A DNA stretch of 64,000 bases from an uncultured Eubacteriales bacterium (GCA_902795275.1 CADBKQ010000028.1:1-64000), one strand, 5' to 3'. Counted from the first letter of the stretch, positions 46,902 through 55,884 are shown. The notes: a model not told the origin generated them from the sequence alone. Program-made: numbers and translations.

Positions 46902-46940
46902 TCCTTTCGCGGGGGAAGGGATTTCCGCGGAAGGATTTTT
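46902..46940 (+). terminator. Terminator or attenuator after dnaA
   Basis: TCCTTTCGCGG (46902-46912) pairs with CCGCGGAAGGA (46925-46935), followed by TTTTT. It ends the dnaA transcript. A possible promoter (TTGACC 46866, TAAACT 46889, spacer 17) lies before it, in which case it would sit in the leader of the next gene. Confidence 0.65.
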
Positions 46941-46977
46941 CTTATCAGATGAAATGGATCAAAGGAGGAAAACGGCT

Positions 46978-47769
46978 GTGAAGAAACTGTTCGCTTTGCT
47001 GATCGCTGTGATGCTGCTGTCCGTTTCCGTGACTGTATCGGCGGAAACCGCCCAGCCCGACCTGCTGGCCCGCATCAAGGAGCGGGGCACCCTGATCATC
47101 GCCACCGAGGGCAACTGGAGCCCCTGGACCTATCACGACGAAAACGACGTGCTGACTGGCTTTGACATCGAGATCGGCACCCTCATTGCCCACGGCCTGG
47201 GCGTGGAGCCCCAGTTCATGGAAACCGACTGGGCGTCCATCCTGGCGGGCGTGGACACGGGCCGCTTCGACATCGCCTGCAATGGCGTGGACTACACCGA
47301 GGGACGGGCGGAAAAGTATTCCTTCTCCGATCCTTATGTGTATACCGAAATCGTGCTGGCCGTGAAGGAAGGCAACGAAACCATCAAGACCTTTAAGGAC
47401 TTGAAGGGCCGCAAGACCTCCAATTCTCCCAACTCCACCTACGCCCTGCGGGCCGAGCAGATGGGCGCTGAGGTGGTGTATGTGGACACCCTGGGCGAAA
47501 CCATGTCCATGGTGATTCAGGGCCGCGTGGACGCCACCATCAACGCCAAGGGCAGCGTGGACGATTATATGGGCGAGCATCCCGAAGCCCCCATCAAGGT
47601 GGTGCTCACCGCCCCCGGCGACCCGGTGTGCTATCCCGTCCGCAAGGGCGACGACACCGCCACGCTGGTGGAAGCCATCAACGCGATCCTGGCCCAGGCC
47701 CGGGAGGACGGCACCCTGGCCGCGCTATCCGTCAAGTATTTCGGCGCGGACCTGACCAACCCGGTCTGA
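46978..47769 (+). CDS. Amino acid ABC transporter binding protein, orphan
   Basis: The GTG at 46978 follows AAAGGAGGAAAACGGCT; an in-frame ATG at 46954 overlaps that site. The 263-residue protein has a signal peptide (to about residue 22) and a complete SBP_bac_3 fold (GTLIIATEGNWSPWTYHDE, GFDIEIGTLIA, GRFDIACNGVDYTEGRAEKY). It likely binds a polar amino acid. No permease or ATPase is adjacent. Confidence 0.88.
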   Translation: MKKLFALLIAVMLLSVSVTVSAETAQPDLLARIKERGTLIIATEGNWSPWTYHDENDVLTGFDIEIGTLIAHGLGVEPQFMETDWASILAGVDTGRFDIACNGVDYTEGRAEKYSFSDPYVYTEIVLAVKEGNETIKTFKDLKGRKTSNSPNSTYALRAEQMGAEVVYVDTLGETMSMVIQGRVDATINAKGSVDDYMGEHPEAPIKVVLTAPGDPVCYPVRKGDDTATLVEAINAILAQAREDGTLAALSVKYFGADLTNPV

Positions 47770-47785
47770 CCTTTCCAAAAAATTT

Positions 47786-48060
47786 GCCCCGCTTTTCAGC
47801 GGGGCATCAGAGTGTCGAAAAGTATTTTCGACAATCTGCGAATGAAAGGCCGGAAAACCGTCCTTTCATTCGATCCATCAATTTCTTGTAAAATGGCGGT
47901 TCCGGGCAAGATGCCCGGAGCCGCTCATTTTACGGTCAGAAATTGATAGAGGAAGCAACATTCTGTTGCTCCTCGGCGACGTACACGCCTTGGGCTACCG
48001 CCCGGCCTTCGCTGAAAACTTGGTCAAGCCGGGCGATTTCCCGCCCTGCAAGGAACAAAG
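47786..48060. other. Intergenic region made of successive hairpins
   Basis: At least five hairpins follow one another: GCCCCGC/GCGGGGC (47786-47805), TGTCGAAAA/TTTTCGACA (47813-47833), CGAATGAAAGG/CCTTTCATTCG (47839-47872), a nested stem with TCAATTTCT/AGAAATTGA, GTAAAATG/CATTTTAC and CCGGGCA/TGCCCGG (47878-47946), and GAGG-AGCAACA/TGTTGCT-CCTC (47949-47974). The first may be the terminator of the upstream gene; the others are unexplained. The last hairpin's sequence partly recurs near 33901. Confidence 0.6.
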
Positions 48061-48062
48061 CA

Positions 48063-49850
48063 TTACCGTTTTTTGCTGGACCCGATGCCGAAGATGCCCA
48101 GGATGGAACGGCTGACCTGGCGGCCCACCTCGCGGCCCGCGCCGGTGGTGGCGGAGTTGAGGAAGCTGTTCAGGTACTTTTCCGCGGCGGTCATTTCGCT
48201 GGGTTTCTTGGCAGGCTTCTTCGCCGGCTTGGTTTCCTCCTCGGCGGCAGGCGCGGCGGGCTGCTGCGCGGGCTGGGCCGCGGGGACGGGATAAGCGGGA
48301 GCCTGCTGGTACACCGGCTGCTGCTGCTGAACCGGCTGCTGATACACGGGCGCGGCCTGCTGCGCGGGCTGCTGGTACACCGGCTGCTGGAGGGTGCTCA
48401 TCACCTGCTCCTCATACTGGCCGGTGGCAGGGTTGTAGACCCGGAAGGTCATGGGCTGGTAGGTGGGCTGGGCGGGTTCGGCGGGCTGCACCTGGGCGGA
48501 TACCGGCACATCCTCCACCTGCGCGGCCACGGGGCGCACCACCTGGGTCTGCTTGGCCCCGGTCTGTACGAACTGGGCGGAGAGCAGCTCATAGGCGCTT
48601 TCCCGGTCGAAGGGCACGTCGTACTTTTCGCCGATAGCGTCGGTGTCTATGAAGGTCTTGCGCAGTTCGTCGGTGATCATGCCGATCTGGCTCTGGGGCG
48701 GCAGGATGGTGGCCTTCTGCACGATGCCGGGGGTGCCGTCATGCTGTAAGAAGGAAATCAGCGCTTCGCCGGTGGCCAGCTGGGTCAGGGCCGCTTTGGT
48801 GTCGAATTCGGGATTTGCCCGGAAGGTCTGGGCCACGGCGCGGACGACCTTCTGTTCCTGGGGCGTGAAGGCGCGCAGGGCGTGCTGCACGCGGCCGGAA
48901 AGCTGGCCCAGGATGGAGGAAGGCACGTCGGTGGGGCTTTGGGTGATGAAGTACACGCCCACGCCCTTGGAACGGATCAGGCGCACCACCTGCTCGATGC
49001 GCTCCAGCAGCGTCTTGGAGCAGTCGTCAAAGAGCAGATGCGCTTCGTCAAAGAAGAACACCATGCGCGGCAGCTCGCTGTCGCCCTGTTCGGGCAGCAG
49101 CTCATAGAGTTCGCCCAGCATCCACAGCAGGAAGGTGGAGTACATGGCGGGCTTGCGGAACAGCTTTTCCGCGGCCAGGATGTTCACCATGCCGTGGCCG
49201 TCCTCATCCTGCACCAGCCAGTCGGCCAGGTCCAGGCCCGGTTCGCCGAAGAACTGGTTGCCGCCCTGATCCTCCAGGATGGCGATGGCCCGCTGGATGG
49301 CGCCCACGGTGGCCTTGGCTACATTGCCGTAATCCAGCGTATAGCGGGCGGCGTTCTCGCCCACATAGGCCAGCATGGCCTTTACGTCCTTGAGGTCCAG
49401 CAGCAGCATGCCTTCGTCGTCCGCGATGCGGAAGATGATATGCAGCACGCCGGTCTGGGTCTCGTTCAGGCCCAGCATGCGGGCCAGGAGCAGCGGGCCC
49501 ATTTCGCTGACCGTGGTGCGCACCGGATGGCCCTTCTCGCCGTACACGTCCCAGAAGGTGACGGGGCAGGCGCGGAAGGAGAAGTGCTCCACGCCGCAGG
49601 TCGCCAGGCGGCTGTCGATCTTGGCGCTGCCCTGGCCGGGAGAGCAGAGGCCCGCCAGGTCGCCCTTCACGTCGGCCATGAACACGGGCACGCCCAGCTG
49701 GGAGAAGCCCTCGGCCAAGACCTGCAGCGTCACCGTTTTGCCGGTACCCGTCGCGCCCGCGATGAGGCCGTGGCGGTTCGCCATGGACGGGAGCAGTTCC
49801 ACCGGCCCCTGAGAAGAAGTACCGAGCCAGATGTTGCCATTGGAAAGCAT
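48063..49850 (-). CDS. HerA-like ATPase (DUF853)
   Basis: The 595-residue protein has Walker A GATGTGKT (32-39), Walker B MVFFFDEAHLLF and the DUF853 layout (FMADVKGDLAGL, VGVYFITQSPTDVP). Family members are HerA/FtsK-type ATPases thought to act on DNA or in secretion. Residues 455-545 form a Gln/Pro/Ala-rich disordered tail with repeated VYQQPAQQ-type units, followed by a conserved last 50 residues. Monocistronic. Confidence 0.88.
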   Translation of the reverse strand: MLSNGNIWLGTSSQGPVELLPSMANRHGLIAGATGTGKTVTLQVLAEGFSQLGVPVFMADVKGDLAGLCSPGQGSAKIDSRLATCGVEHFSFRACPVTFWDVYGEKGHPVRTTVSEMGPLLLARMLGLNETQTGVLHIIFRIADDEGMLLLDLKDVKAMLAYVGENAARYTLDYGNVAKATVGAIQRAIAILEDQGGNQFFGEPGLDLADWLVQDEDGHGMVNILAAEKLFRKPAMYSTFLLWMLGELYELLPEQGDSELPRMVFFFDEAHLLFDDCSKTLLERIEQVVRLIRSKGVGVYFITQSPTDVPSSILGQLSGRVQHALRAFTPQEQKVVRAVAQTFRANPEFDTKAALTQLATGEALISFLQHDGTPGIVQKATILPPQSQIGMITDELRKTFIDTDAIGEKYDVPFDRESAYELLSAQFVQTGAKQTQVVRPVAAQVEDVPVSAQVQPAEPAQPTYQPMTFRVYNPATGQYEEQVMSTLQQPVYQQPAQQAAPVYQQPVQQQQPVYQQAPAYPVPAAQPAQQPAAPAAEEETKPAKKPAKKPSEMTAAEKYLNSFLNSATTGAGREVGRQVSRSILGIFGIGSSKKR

Positions 49851-49887
49851 GTTGGTTTCCTCCTTTGTTATATGTACATTTTTTCAG

Positions 49888-51015
49888 TTACTGAAACAGC
49901 ATCGCCACGGCCTGGGCGCTGATGCCCTCGCCGCTGCCCTCGTAGCCCATATGCTCGGTGGTGGTGGCTTTCACGGACACCTGGGTCTGCGGAATCCCCA
50001 GGGCAAAGGCGATTGCCTGGCGCATGGAAGGGATGTAATCAGCCAGCCTGGGCGCCTGGCACACGATGGTCACGTCCGCGTTGCCGACGGTGAAGCCCGC
50101 GTCTTTCAGGCGTTTTGCCACTTCCTTGAGCAGCAGGACGGAGGAAATATCCTTGTATTGCGAGTCTTTGTCCGGGAACAGCTTGCCGATGTCGCCCATC
50201 GCCGCCGCGCCCAGCAAGGCGTCCATCAGCGCGTGCAGCGCCACGTCGGCGTCGCTGTGGCCCAGCAGGCCCTTTTCATAGGGAATCTTCGCGCCGCCCA
50301 GCCAAAGCGCCCGTCCCTCCACCAAGCGGTGGGCGTCGAACCCCGTGCCGATGCGGGGCGTCATCATGCCGTTGACCATGCGCAAGTCCTCCGGTGAAGT
50401 CAGTTTGATATTGTCCGGGCTGCCGGGCACCAGCCGCACGGGCTGTCCCGCCGCCTCCATCAGCGCCGCGTCGTCGGTGTAGCGGGCCTGCGCCGCGGCA
50501 TGGGCGGCCAGCAAATCCTTCACGAAAAAGCCCTGGGGCGTCTGCATCTGCCAAAGCTCGCTCCTGTCCAGGGTTTCCAGCACAATGCCGTCCCTGTCCG
50601 CTCGCTTGATGGTGTCCCGGGCGGGCACGGCGGCGACCCCGCTGCCGTACTGCTCCACGCTTTCGATCACCCGGCGGATGATTTCTTCTGTCACGAAGGG
50701 CCGGGCCCCGTCGTGAATCAGGGCAATGTCCGCGTCGGGAGGCAATGCTTTCAGGCCGTTCAGCGCGGACGCCTGCCTGTCCTCTCCGCCATGCACGATC
50801 CGCAGGGGAGAGCAGCCATAGGCGGCCAATACATTAGAAAAAATCGGTTCCTCTCCCGCCCGCGCGACCAGCACAATGCCCTTTACTGCGTCCCGGAACG
50901 CCCGGAAGCAGCGTACGATGGCGGGCACGCCGCCGATTTTGAGCAGGGTTTTGTTTTCGTTTGCTCCCATCCGGGTTCCGCTGCCGCCGCACAGGAGCAG
51001 GGCATACGTGTTCAT
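49888..51015 (-). CDS. ispDF: Bifunctional IspD/IspF of the MEP pathway
   Basis: Residues 1-215 are IspD (LLCGGSGTRMG at 7-17, LIHDGARPF). From about 217 the protein is IspF (RIGTGFDAHRL, GHSDADVALHALMDALLGA, VKATTTEHMG). IspD makes CDP-methylerythritol and IspF cyclises the phosphorylated product, so the fusion serves two non-consecutive steps of isoprenoid synthesis; IspE is elsewhere. It overlaps the DUF4364 gene by 4 bp. Confidence 0.95.
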   Translation of the reverse strand: MNTYALLLCGGSGTRMGANENKTLLKIGGVPAIVRCFRAFRDAVKGIVLVARAGEEPIFSNVLAAYGCSPLRIVHGGEDRQASALNGLKALPPDADIALIHDGARPFVTEEIIRRVIESVEQYGSGVAAVPARDTIKRADRDGIVLETLDRSELWQMQTPQGFFVKDLLAAHAAAQARYTDDAALMEAAGQPVRLVPGSPDNIKLTSPEDLRMVNGMMTPRIGTGFDAHRLVEGRALWLGGAKIPYEKGLLGHSDADVALHALMDALLGAAAMGDIGKLFPDKDSQYKDISSVLLLKEVAKRLKDAGFTVGNADVTIVCQAPRLADYIPSMRQAIAFALGIPQTQVSVKATTTEHMGYEGSGEGISAQAVAMLFQ

Positions 51016-51551
51016 GCTTCGTCCTCCGTCAGGATGCGAATGACGGTATCATAGATTTCTCCGGCTTTCTCCGGCCAGCGCTTCGCCAGCCGGTCCGCCA
51101 GTTCCCTTGTGGGCAGCGACAGGCTCAGGCGCAGCATGTCCATGTCCTGCTCCACCACGCTCAGGTTCAGTTCGTATTCGCCCCGGTCGGTCTGCACGAT
51201 TTGCTGCCGGCACTGGGTTTCCTGCCGGAAGCGGTTTTTCCATTCGGCTTCCGTTTCGTCCAGCAGCGTTTTAAGGCTCATGGGTACCCTGCCGCCAAAC
51301 AGCGCCAGCGCTTCCCGGCCCGCGTCCGTAATCTGGTACAGAAAGCCCGCGTTCTTCTTCGTGCGCGCGGCCTGGCCCCGGTCGCACAGATCGTTCAGGG
51401 CAAACATCATTTCAAAGTAATTCAGCAAATCATGCTCAAACAGGAACCGCAAAAGCTGCAATTCCGTGCAAGGCCCCAGCCGGGCCAGACTGTACAATAC
51501 CATCAGTTTTTGTTCGTTTTCCGGCGTTCGCCGGGGAGGCTGAATCTTCAT
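51012..51551 (-). CDS. DUF4364 winged-helix protein
   Basis: The 179-residue protein begins with a PadR/MarR-like winged helix (NEQKLMVLYSLARLGPCTEL, FLYQITDAGREAL) and ends with a DUF4364 domain. It is typically found near isoprenoid or cell-division genes in Clostridia; function unknown, probably a transcriptional regulator. Translationally coupled to ispDF. Confidence 0.82.
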   Translation of the reverse strand: MKIQPPRRTPENEQKLMVLYSLARLGPCTELQLLRFLFEHDLLNYFEMMFALNDLCDRGQAARTKKNAGFLYQITDAGREALALFGGRVPMSLKTLLDETEAEWKNRFRQETQCRQQIVQTDRGEYELNLSVVEQDMDMLRLSLSLPTRELADRLAKRWPEKAGEIYDTVIRILTEDEA

Positions 51552-51651
51552 GGCCCGTCCTCCAAAGCACCTGAATCTCCAATTGTATTATTTCTTTCAC
51601 GGATTCCAAAATTCCTGCAAAAATCTTTCGGTTCAGAAAAAATATCTATAT

Positions 51652-51777
51652 GAGGGAATAGGGAATAGGGATTAGGGATTAGGCGTTTTGTTTGCTTTTT
51701 CAGCGTTTTCCATTTGTACATGAACTTTCTTCTTATTCCCTAATCCCTAATTCTTATTCCCTAATCCCTATTCCCTC
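51652..51777. repeat. Heptamer inverted-repeat pair, GGGAWTA family
   Basis: Left array GAGGGAATAGGGAATAGGG onward (51652-51683) faces a complementary array (51734-51777) over a 50-nt loop whose GTTTGCTTTTTC and GTTTTCCA words resemble the core of the element at 40690-40854. It fills most of the 339-bp gap between DUF4364 and padR. Confidence 0.8.
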
Positions 51778-51841
51778 CTTCCTGCTTCGAAGCGCCCATA
51801 ACCTACGCTTCAAAATAATATAATAAATTTTAAAATAATGC

Positions 51842-51873
51842 TTGACAAGTAATACTGCGTGTTGTATAGTATT
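51842..51873 (+). promoter_or_regulatory. padR promoter with overlapping palindrome
   Basis: TTGACA (51842-51847) and TATAGT (51865-51870) have a 17-bp spacer. AATACT (51851-51856) and AGTATT (51868-51873) form an inverted repeat across the promoter, a natural autoregulatory operator for the downstream PadR protein. Confidence 0.65.
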
Positions 51874-51890
51874 ATCAAGGAGGCGATATT

Positions 51891-52208
51891 GTGGATTCTC
51901 AGATGAAGAAAGGCATGGTGGAGGTGTGCATCCTGTCACTGCTGAGCCGGGGAGATTCCTACGGCTACCGGCTGATCAAGGATATCGAGCCCATCATGAC
52001 CCTGTCGGAATCCACGCTGTATCCGGTGCTGCGGCGGCTGGAAGCGGCGGGCAGCCTGACGGTGTACAGCGTGGAGCATAACAGCCGCCTGCGCAAGTAT
52101 TACGCCATCACGGAGGACGGACGAAAGCGCATCGCCGATTTCCTGGCGGAATGGGCGGACGTGAAGAAGGTGTACGATTTCATCGCGGAGGTGAATGATG
52201 GTGCATGA
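51891..52208 (+). CDS. PadR-family transcriptional regulator
   Basis: The GTG at 51891 follows AAGGAGGCGATATT. The 105-residue protein has the PadR winged helix (SQMKKGMVEVCILSLLSRGD, YGYRLIKDI, STLYPVLRRLEAAGSL, YYAITEDGRKRI). It heads an operon with a small gene and a DUF1700/DUF4097 protein, the usual arrangement of this regulator class. Confidence 0.92.
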   Translation: MDSQMKKGMVEVCILSLLSRGDSYGYRLIKDIEPIMTLSESTLYPVLRRLEAAGSLTVYSVEHNSRLRKYYAITEDGRKRIADFLAEWADVKKVYDFIAEVNDGA

Positions 52209-52344
52209 ACTGGAGTACTGGTACGCCAAAGAGCCTGCGTATCGGCAGATGCAAATCGGCCCTCGCAGGGAGCAGGTTTTCCCCTGTGAAATATACTTTG
52301 AAAAGCGAATGACCAAAGGCGGCAAGGGAGGCAGAAGAGAATGA
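52198..52344 (+). CDS. 48-residue protein linking padR and DUF1700 gene
   Basis: An ATG at 52198 (GCGGAGGTGAATG upstream) opens a 48-residue frame that overlaps padR by 11 bp and ends with a TGA overlapping the next ATG by 4 bp (ATGA). The product is charged and soluble (MVHELEYWYAKEPAYRQMQI at the start, basic end). The coupled overlaps on both sides argue for real translation; it may also be a remnant. No family recognised. Confidence 0.45.
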   Translation: MVHELEYWYAKEPAYRQMQIGPRREQVFPCEIYFEKRMTKGGKGGRRE

Positions 52345-53762
52345 CACGCGCGGAATACATGGCAAAGCTGAGCGAAAAGCTGTATTTCATCCCGGAAACC
52401 CAACGGAAAGCGATTCTGGATTATTATGAGGAAATGATGGCCGACCGCATGGAGGACGGCATGGACGAAACCTCCGCCGTTTCGGCCATGGAAAAGCCGG
52501 ACACCATCGCCGAACGCCTGCGGGCGGAGGGCAATTATGCCAAGGAGGAAAGCAAGGCGGAGGATACCGAAAACCTGACAGACGAAGCCATGAAGTTTTC
52601 CTCCCTGGCGGGCAGCCTGCTGCGCACTTTTGAGGATTTGGAGAAGGCGGGACATGTGGAAGTCCCTGAACCGCCCGTTCCTCCCACGCCCCCGACGCCG
52701 CCCGAACCGCCGAAGCCTGCCGACGATACAGAACCACGCAATGTAACGACTGAGGCCAGGAATTTCAGCGGTTCCATCGAAGACATGTGTTCCATCGGAG
52801 ACATGGTCAGCTCCGCCATGGACTACATCCAGCGCCACACCACGGAATCGCTGGAGGGGGATTATGAAAAGAAAGTCTTCTCCTGCCCGGCGAGCCAGGT
52901 GCGCGCCATCCGCCTGCTGTGCGGGGAAATGCCCATCCGGGTCACCGCCTGCGAAGGGAACGACCTGACCCTGACCTACTATACCTGCGATGACGACCCC
53001 TACGAAATGAACCTGGACGACGGCGTGCTGACTCTGGAGCGGCCCACCGGGGCGAAAGGTGGCAGCCGCTTCAACTTCTCCATGCTGGGCGGCGTCATCA
53101 AGATGGTCTGGAACAAACCCTCGCCCACGGTGGAACTGTTACTGCCCAGGGAAGCGCTGGTGGATTTGCAGGCCCACACTACCAATTGCTCCATCAAGGT
53201 GAGCGACTGTCAAGCTCTGTGCCAGACGGAACTGAAAACCGGCAACAGCCGCATTGAGGTCAGCGACCTGTCCTGCCTGAGCCTGGAATGCGCGTCCACC
53301 AACGGACGGCTGGTGCTGCATAATATCAGAAGCCGCCAGCAGCTTACCGGCAGGACCACCAACAGCCGCATCGAAGCCGGCGGTCTGCGCTCCGGCGGAG
53401 ATATGAAGCTGACCACCACCAACAGCCATATCGAGGGGCGCGACCTGCAATCCTTCGGCAGCCTGCATCTCACCACCTCCAACACTGGCCTGCTGGCCGA
53501 GGACTGCACCGCCAAGGGCGAACTGCGCCTCACCACCAGCAACGGCAGGCTGGAAGTCTGGCGTTCCGAAGGCGCGAGCGTGACCCTCAAGACCTCCAAC
53601 AGCAGCATCCGCGGGCAAATGCCGGGCGCGCAGGCCGACTGGGCCATCGACAGCCACACCAGCAACGGCAAAAACTCCCTGCCCAAGCAGCAGCCCGGTG
53701 GCAAGCCCCTCTCCGTTTACACCAGCAACGGCTCCATCGACGTGCATTTTGAGCGGGAGTAA
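52341..53762 (+). CDS. DUF1700 (HAAS) plus DUF4097 protein
   Basis: The 473-residue protein starts with a DUF1700/HAAS helical domain (MTRAEYMAKLSEKLYFIPET, IPE..R..IL.YYEE pattern), then a Pro-rich linker (about 112-130). A DUF4097 beta-helix from about 185 has many TTSN/TSNS turns, ending SVYTSNGSIDVHFERE. DUF4097 proteins are putative adhesin or envelope-stress proteins. Unlike many relatives there is no membrane segment between the two domains. AGGGAGGCAGAAGAGA precedes the ATG. Confidence 0.85.
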   Translation: MTRAEYMAKLSEKLYFIPETQRKAILDYYEEMMADRMEDGMDETSAVSAMEKPDTIAERLRAEGNYAKEESKAEDTENLTDEAMKFSSLAGSLLRTFEDLEKAGHVEVPEPPVPPTPPTPPEPPKPADDTEPRNVTTEARNFSGSIEDMCSIGDMVSSAMDYIQRHTTESLEGDYEKKVFSCPASQVRAIRLLCGEMPIRVTACEGNDLTLTYYTCDDDPYEMNLDDGVLTLERPTGAKGGSRFNFSMLGGVIKMVWNKPSPTVELLLPREALVDLQAHTTNCSIKVSDCQALCQTELKTGNSRIEVSDLSCLSLECASTNGRLVLHNIRSRQQLTGRTTNSRIEAGGLRSGGDMKLTTTNSHIEGRDLQSFGSLHLTTSNTGLLAEDCTAKGELRLTTSNGRLEVWRSEGASVTLKTSNSSIRGQMPGAQADWAIDSHTSNGKNSLPKQQPGGKPLSVYTSNGSIDVHFERE

Positions 53763-53776
53763 GGAGCGCTGAAAGC

Positions 53777-54655
53777 ATGCATTTTGTGGACGTGAAAGGG
53801 ATTCTGACCGGCAGCGGCGGACACTTCGGCATGAACATCTACCGGGGCTGCACCCACGGCTGCATCTACTGCGACAGCAGAAGCCGGTGCTACCAGTTCA
53901 CCCACGCCTTTGAAGACATCGAGGTGAAGCGGAACGCACCGGAACTGCTGGAGCAGGCGCTGCGCTCCAAGCGGCAAAAGTGCATGATCGGCACCGGCTC
54001 CATGTCCGACCCCTACATGCACTGCGAGGAGCAGCTTGGCCTGACCCGGAAGTGCCTGGAAGTCATATTGAAATACGGCTTCGGCGCTACCGTCCAGACC
54101 AAGTCCGACCGCATCCTGCGGGACATCGACCTGCTGGACGAGATCAACCGGAGGGCCAAGTGCGTGGTGCAGATGACCCTGACCACCTGGGACGACGCGC
54201 TGTGCAAAATCGTGGAGCCGAACGTCTGCAATACGAAGCGCCGGGTCGAAGTGCTGGAAGAAATGCGGAAGCGGGGCATTCCCACCATCGTGTGGCTGAC
54301 GCCGATCCTGCCCTTCCTCAACGATACGGAGGAGAACGTTCAGGCGATTCTGACCGCGTGCGCCCGGGCGGGCGTAAAGGGCGTGATGGCTTTCGGCATG
54401 GGCCTCACCCTCCGGGAGGGCGACCGGGAATACTTCTACGCCGCCCTGGACCGGCATTTTCCCGGCATGTCGCGCAGATACGCCGAACGCTATGGCAACG
54501 CCTATGAGGTACCCAGCCCCAACGCAGATAAGCTCATGGCGCTGTTTCAAAGCATCTGCCGGGAAAACGGCATGCTTTCCCACCCGGAGGACTGCTTCGC
54601 TTACATGAACGAATTCCCGCAGACATATGAACAAACGAGCCTGTTTGATTTGTAA
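53777..54655 (+). CDS. Radical SAM protein, spore-photoproduct-lyase-like
   Basis: The 292-residue enzyme has the cluster motif C25-x3-C29-x2-C32 (GCTHGCIYCDSRS) followed by the radical SAM barrel (MIGTGSMSDPY, TVQTKSDRILRDIDLL, IVWLTPILPFLNDTEENV). It is of the SPL/Rv2578c-like group, which lacks the N-terminal domain of true SPL. Substrate unknown. A heptamer array begins 9 bp after its stop. Confidence 0.88.
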   Translation: MHFVDVKGILTGSGGHFGMNIYRGCTHGCIYCDSRSRCYQFTHAFEDIEVKRNAPELLEQALRSKRQKCMIGTGSMSDPYMHCEEQLGLTRKCLEVILKYGFGATVQTKSDRILRDIDLLDEINRRAKCVVQMTLTTWDDALCKIVEPNVCNTKRRVEVLEEMRKRGIPTIVWLTPILPFLNDTEENVQAILTACARAGVKGVMAFGMGLTLREGDREYFYAALDRHFPGMSRRYAERYGNAYEVPSPNADKLMALFQSICRENGMLSHPEDCFAYMNEFPQTYEQTSLFDL

Positions 54656-54663
54656 AGTGACGA

Positions 54664-54924
54664 AGGGAATAGGGATTAGGGATTAGGCATTATACTAAAT
54701 ACCTTCTAAAAGATTGAAAGATTCGGGATGGATTTTTCGTCCTGGCTAAGCTGAACGAAGGGAGGCGTAGCAGCGCTACGTTGACCGAAGATTCAAGCTT
54801 TTAGATGGGATTTAGTATTAGGAATAAGAAATAGGGATTAGGCGATTTGTCATGCTTATCGTTGGTTTTCAACACATAAAGCATGCTTTTCTCCTAATCC
54901 CTATTCCCTAATGTCTAATCCCTA
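54664..54924. repeat. Heptamer element interrupted by a MITE
   Basis: GGGAATA/GGGATTA arrays at 54664-54692 and 54818-54843 are two parts of one left array split by an insertion (54693-54817). The facing complementary array is at 54893-54924. The right array ends exactly at the stop codon of the minus-strand gene ending at 54925. The core has TCGTTGGTTTTCAA, shared with 40690-40854. Confidence 0.8.
54693..54817. mobile_element. 125-bp MITE with 20-bp inverted repeats
   Basis: The ends TACTAAATACCTTCTAAAAG and the reverse complement of CTTTTAGATGGGATTTAGTA match at 18 of 20 positions. The trinucleotide TTA flanks both ends (54690-54692 and 54818-54820), a likely target duplication. It carries no coding frame. 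It has inserted into a heptamer array. Confidence 0.75.
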
Positions 54925-55884
54925 TTATTTGAAATAGTATTCCTCCGAGGGAGCCTTGCCGCCGACGGAAGCAGGGTTGGCGGCGAACAGGATGTCGTAC
55001 AGCGGCGCGGCCTGGGCCTGCATATCTTCCCCGGACACGAAAACCAGGCGGCAGGAGGGCAGGGCCTTTTCGGCGATCGGCGCGGCGGGGATGATTTCCA
55101 GCGCGGCGATTTCTTTCGCGGCTTCGCTGACGTTTTCATTGGCGAAGGCGATGGAGGCTTCCAGGTCCTTCATAAACTGCGCCACCTGCTCGGGGTGCGC
55201 TTCCACGAATTCCTTCCGGGCGATGACCACGCTCATGGACAACTGGGCGTCGGCAAAGCCGTTCTTCTGCGCGGCGGCGGCAAATTCTTCAGTAATGTCC
55301 AGCGCCTTGCGGAAGCTGGGGTTCTTCATCAGCACCTGGGTCACCAACGGTTCGGGCAGCAGCACCACGTCCGCCAGGCCCTCGATGGCCTTGGACGCAA
55401 CGGCAGCGTGCTCGGCTTCAAAGGCCATGTTGGCCTTCACACCGTTGGTTTCCAGGATGTAGTTCATCACGTATTCCGGGGTCGCGCCCTGGCCCGCGTT
55501 CAGGATGTCGCGACCCTCCAGGTCGGCGACGGAGTGGATGGTGTCGCCGTTTTCCAGCACATACAGCATGCCGCGGGTGATGAGGGACAGGGCGCGCACG
55601 CCGCCCTCGGTCTTGTTGAACAGCACCGCGCCCGCGTTGACCGGCACGGCGGCAATGTCCACCTGACCGGAGATGACCAGCGCGTTCACTTCTGCGGGGG
55701 CGGCCACCAGGTTCAGTTCATAGTTCTTGCCCGCGTCCGCGGTGATCATGTGCGCCAGCGCCATGCCGGTGGGGCCTTTCAGCCCGGCGACGCGCACGGG
55801 CTCGGCGCTGTTTTCAGCGGCGCACACGAAGGGAATGCTCACGGCCAGCATCAGCACGGCCAGGATTTTGAAGAAGTTTTTCAT
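54925..55884 (-). CDS. ABC transporter binding protein, NMT1/SsuA-like
   Basis: The 319-residue protein has a signal peptide (to about residue 22) and the type-2 binding fold of NMT1/NrtA-like proteins (VRVAGLKGPTGMALAHMI, GQVDIAAVPVNAGAVLFNK, GRDILNAGQGATPEYVMN). It follows the TM1266-type regulator by 30 bp and appears co-transcribed with it. Ligand unknown; no permease or ATPase is adjacent. Confidence 0.85.
   Translation of the reverse strand: MKNFFKILAVLMLAVSIPFVCAAENSAEPVRVAGLKGPTGMALAHMITADAGKNYELNLVAAPAEVNALVISGQVDIAAVPVNAGAVLFNKTEGGVRALSLITRGMLYVLENGDTIHSVADLEGRDILNAGQGATPEYVMNYILETNGVKANMAFEAEHAAVASKAIEGLADVVLLPEPLVTQVLMKNPSFRKALDITEEFAAAAQKNGFADAQLSMSVVIARKEFVEAHPEQVAQFMKDLEASIAFANENVSEAAKEIAALEIIPAAPIAEKALPSCRLVFVSGEDMQAQAAPLYDILFAANPASVGGKAPSEEYYFK

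Noticed and set aside
47813..47974. Hairpin chain considered as an attC integron array
   Set aside because: The stems differ in sequence and length, there are no cassettes, and no integrase is nearby.
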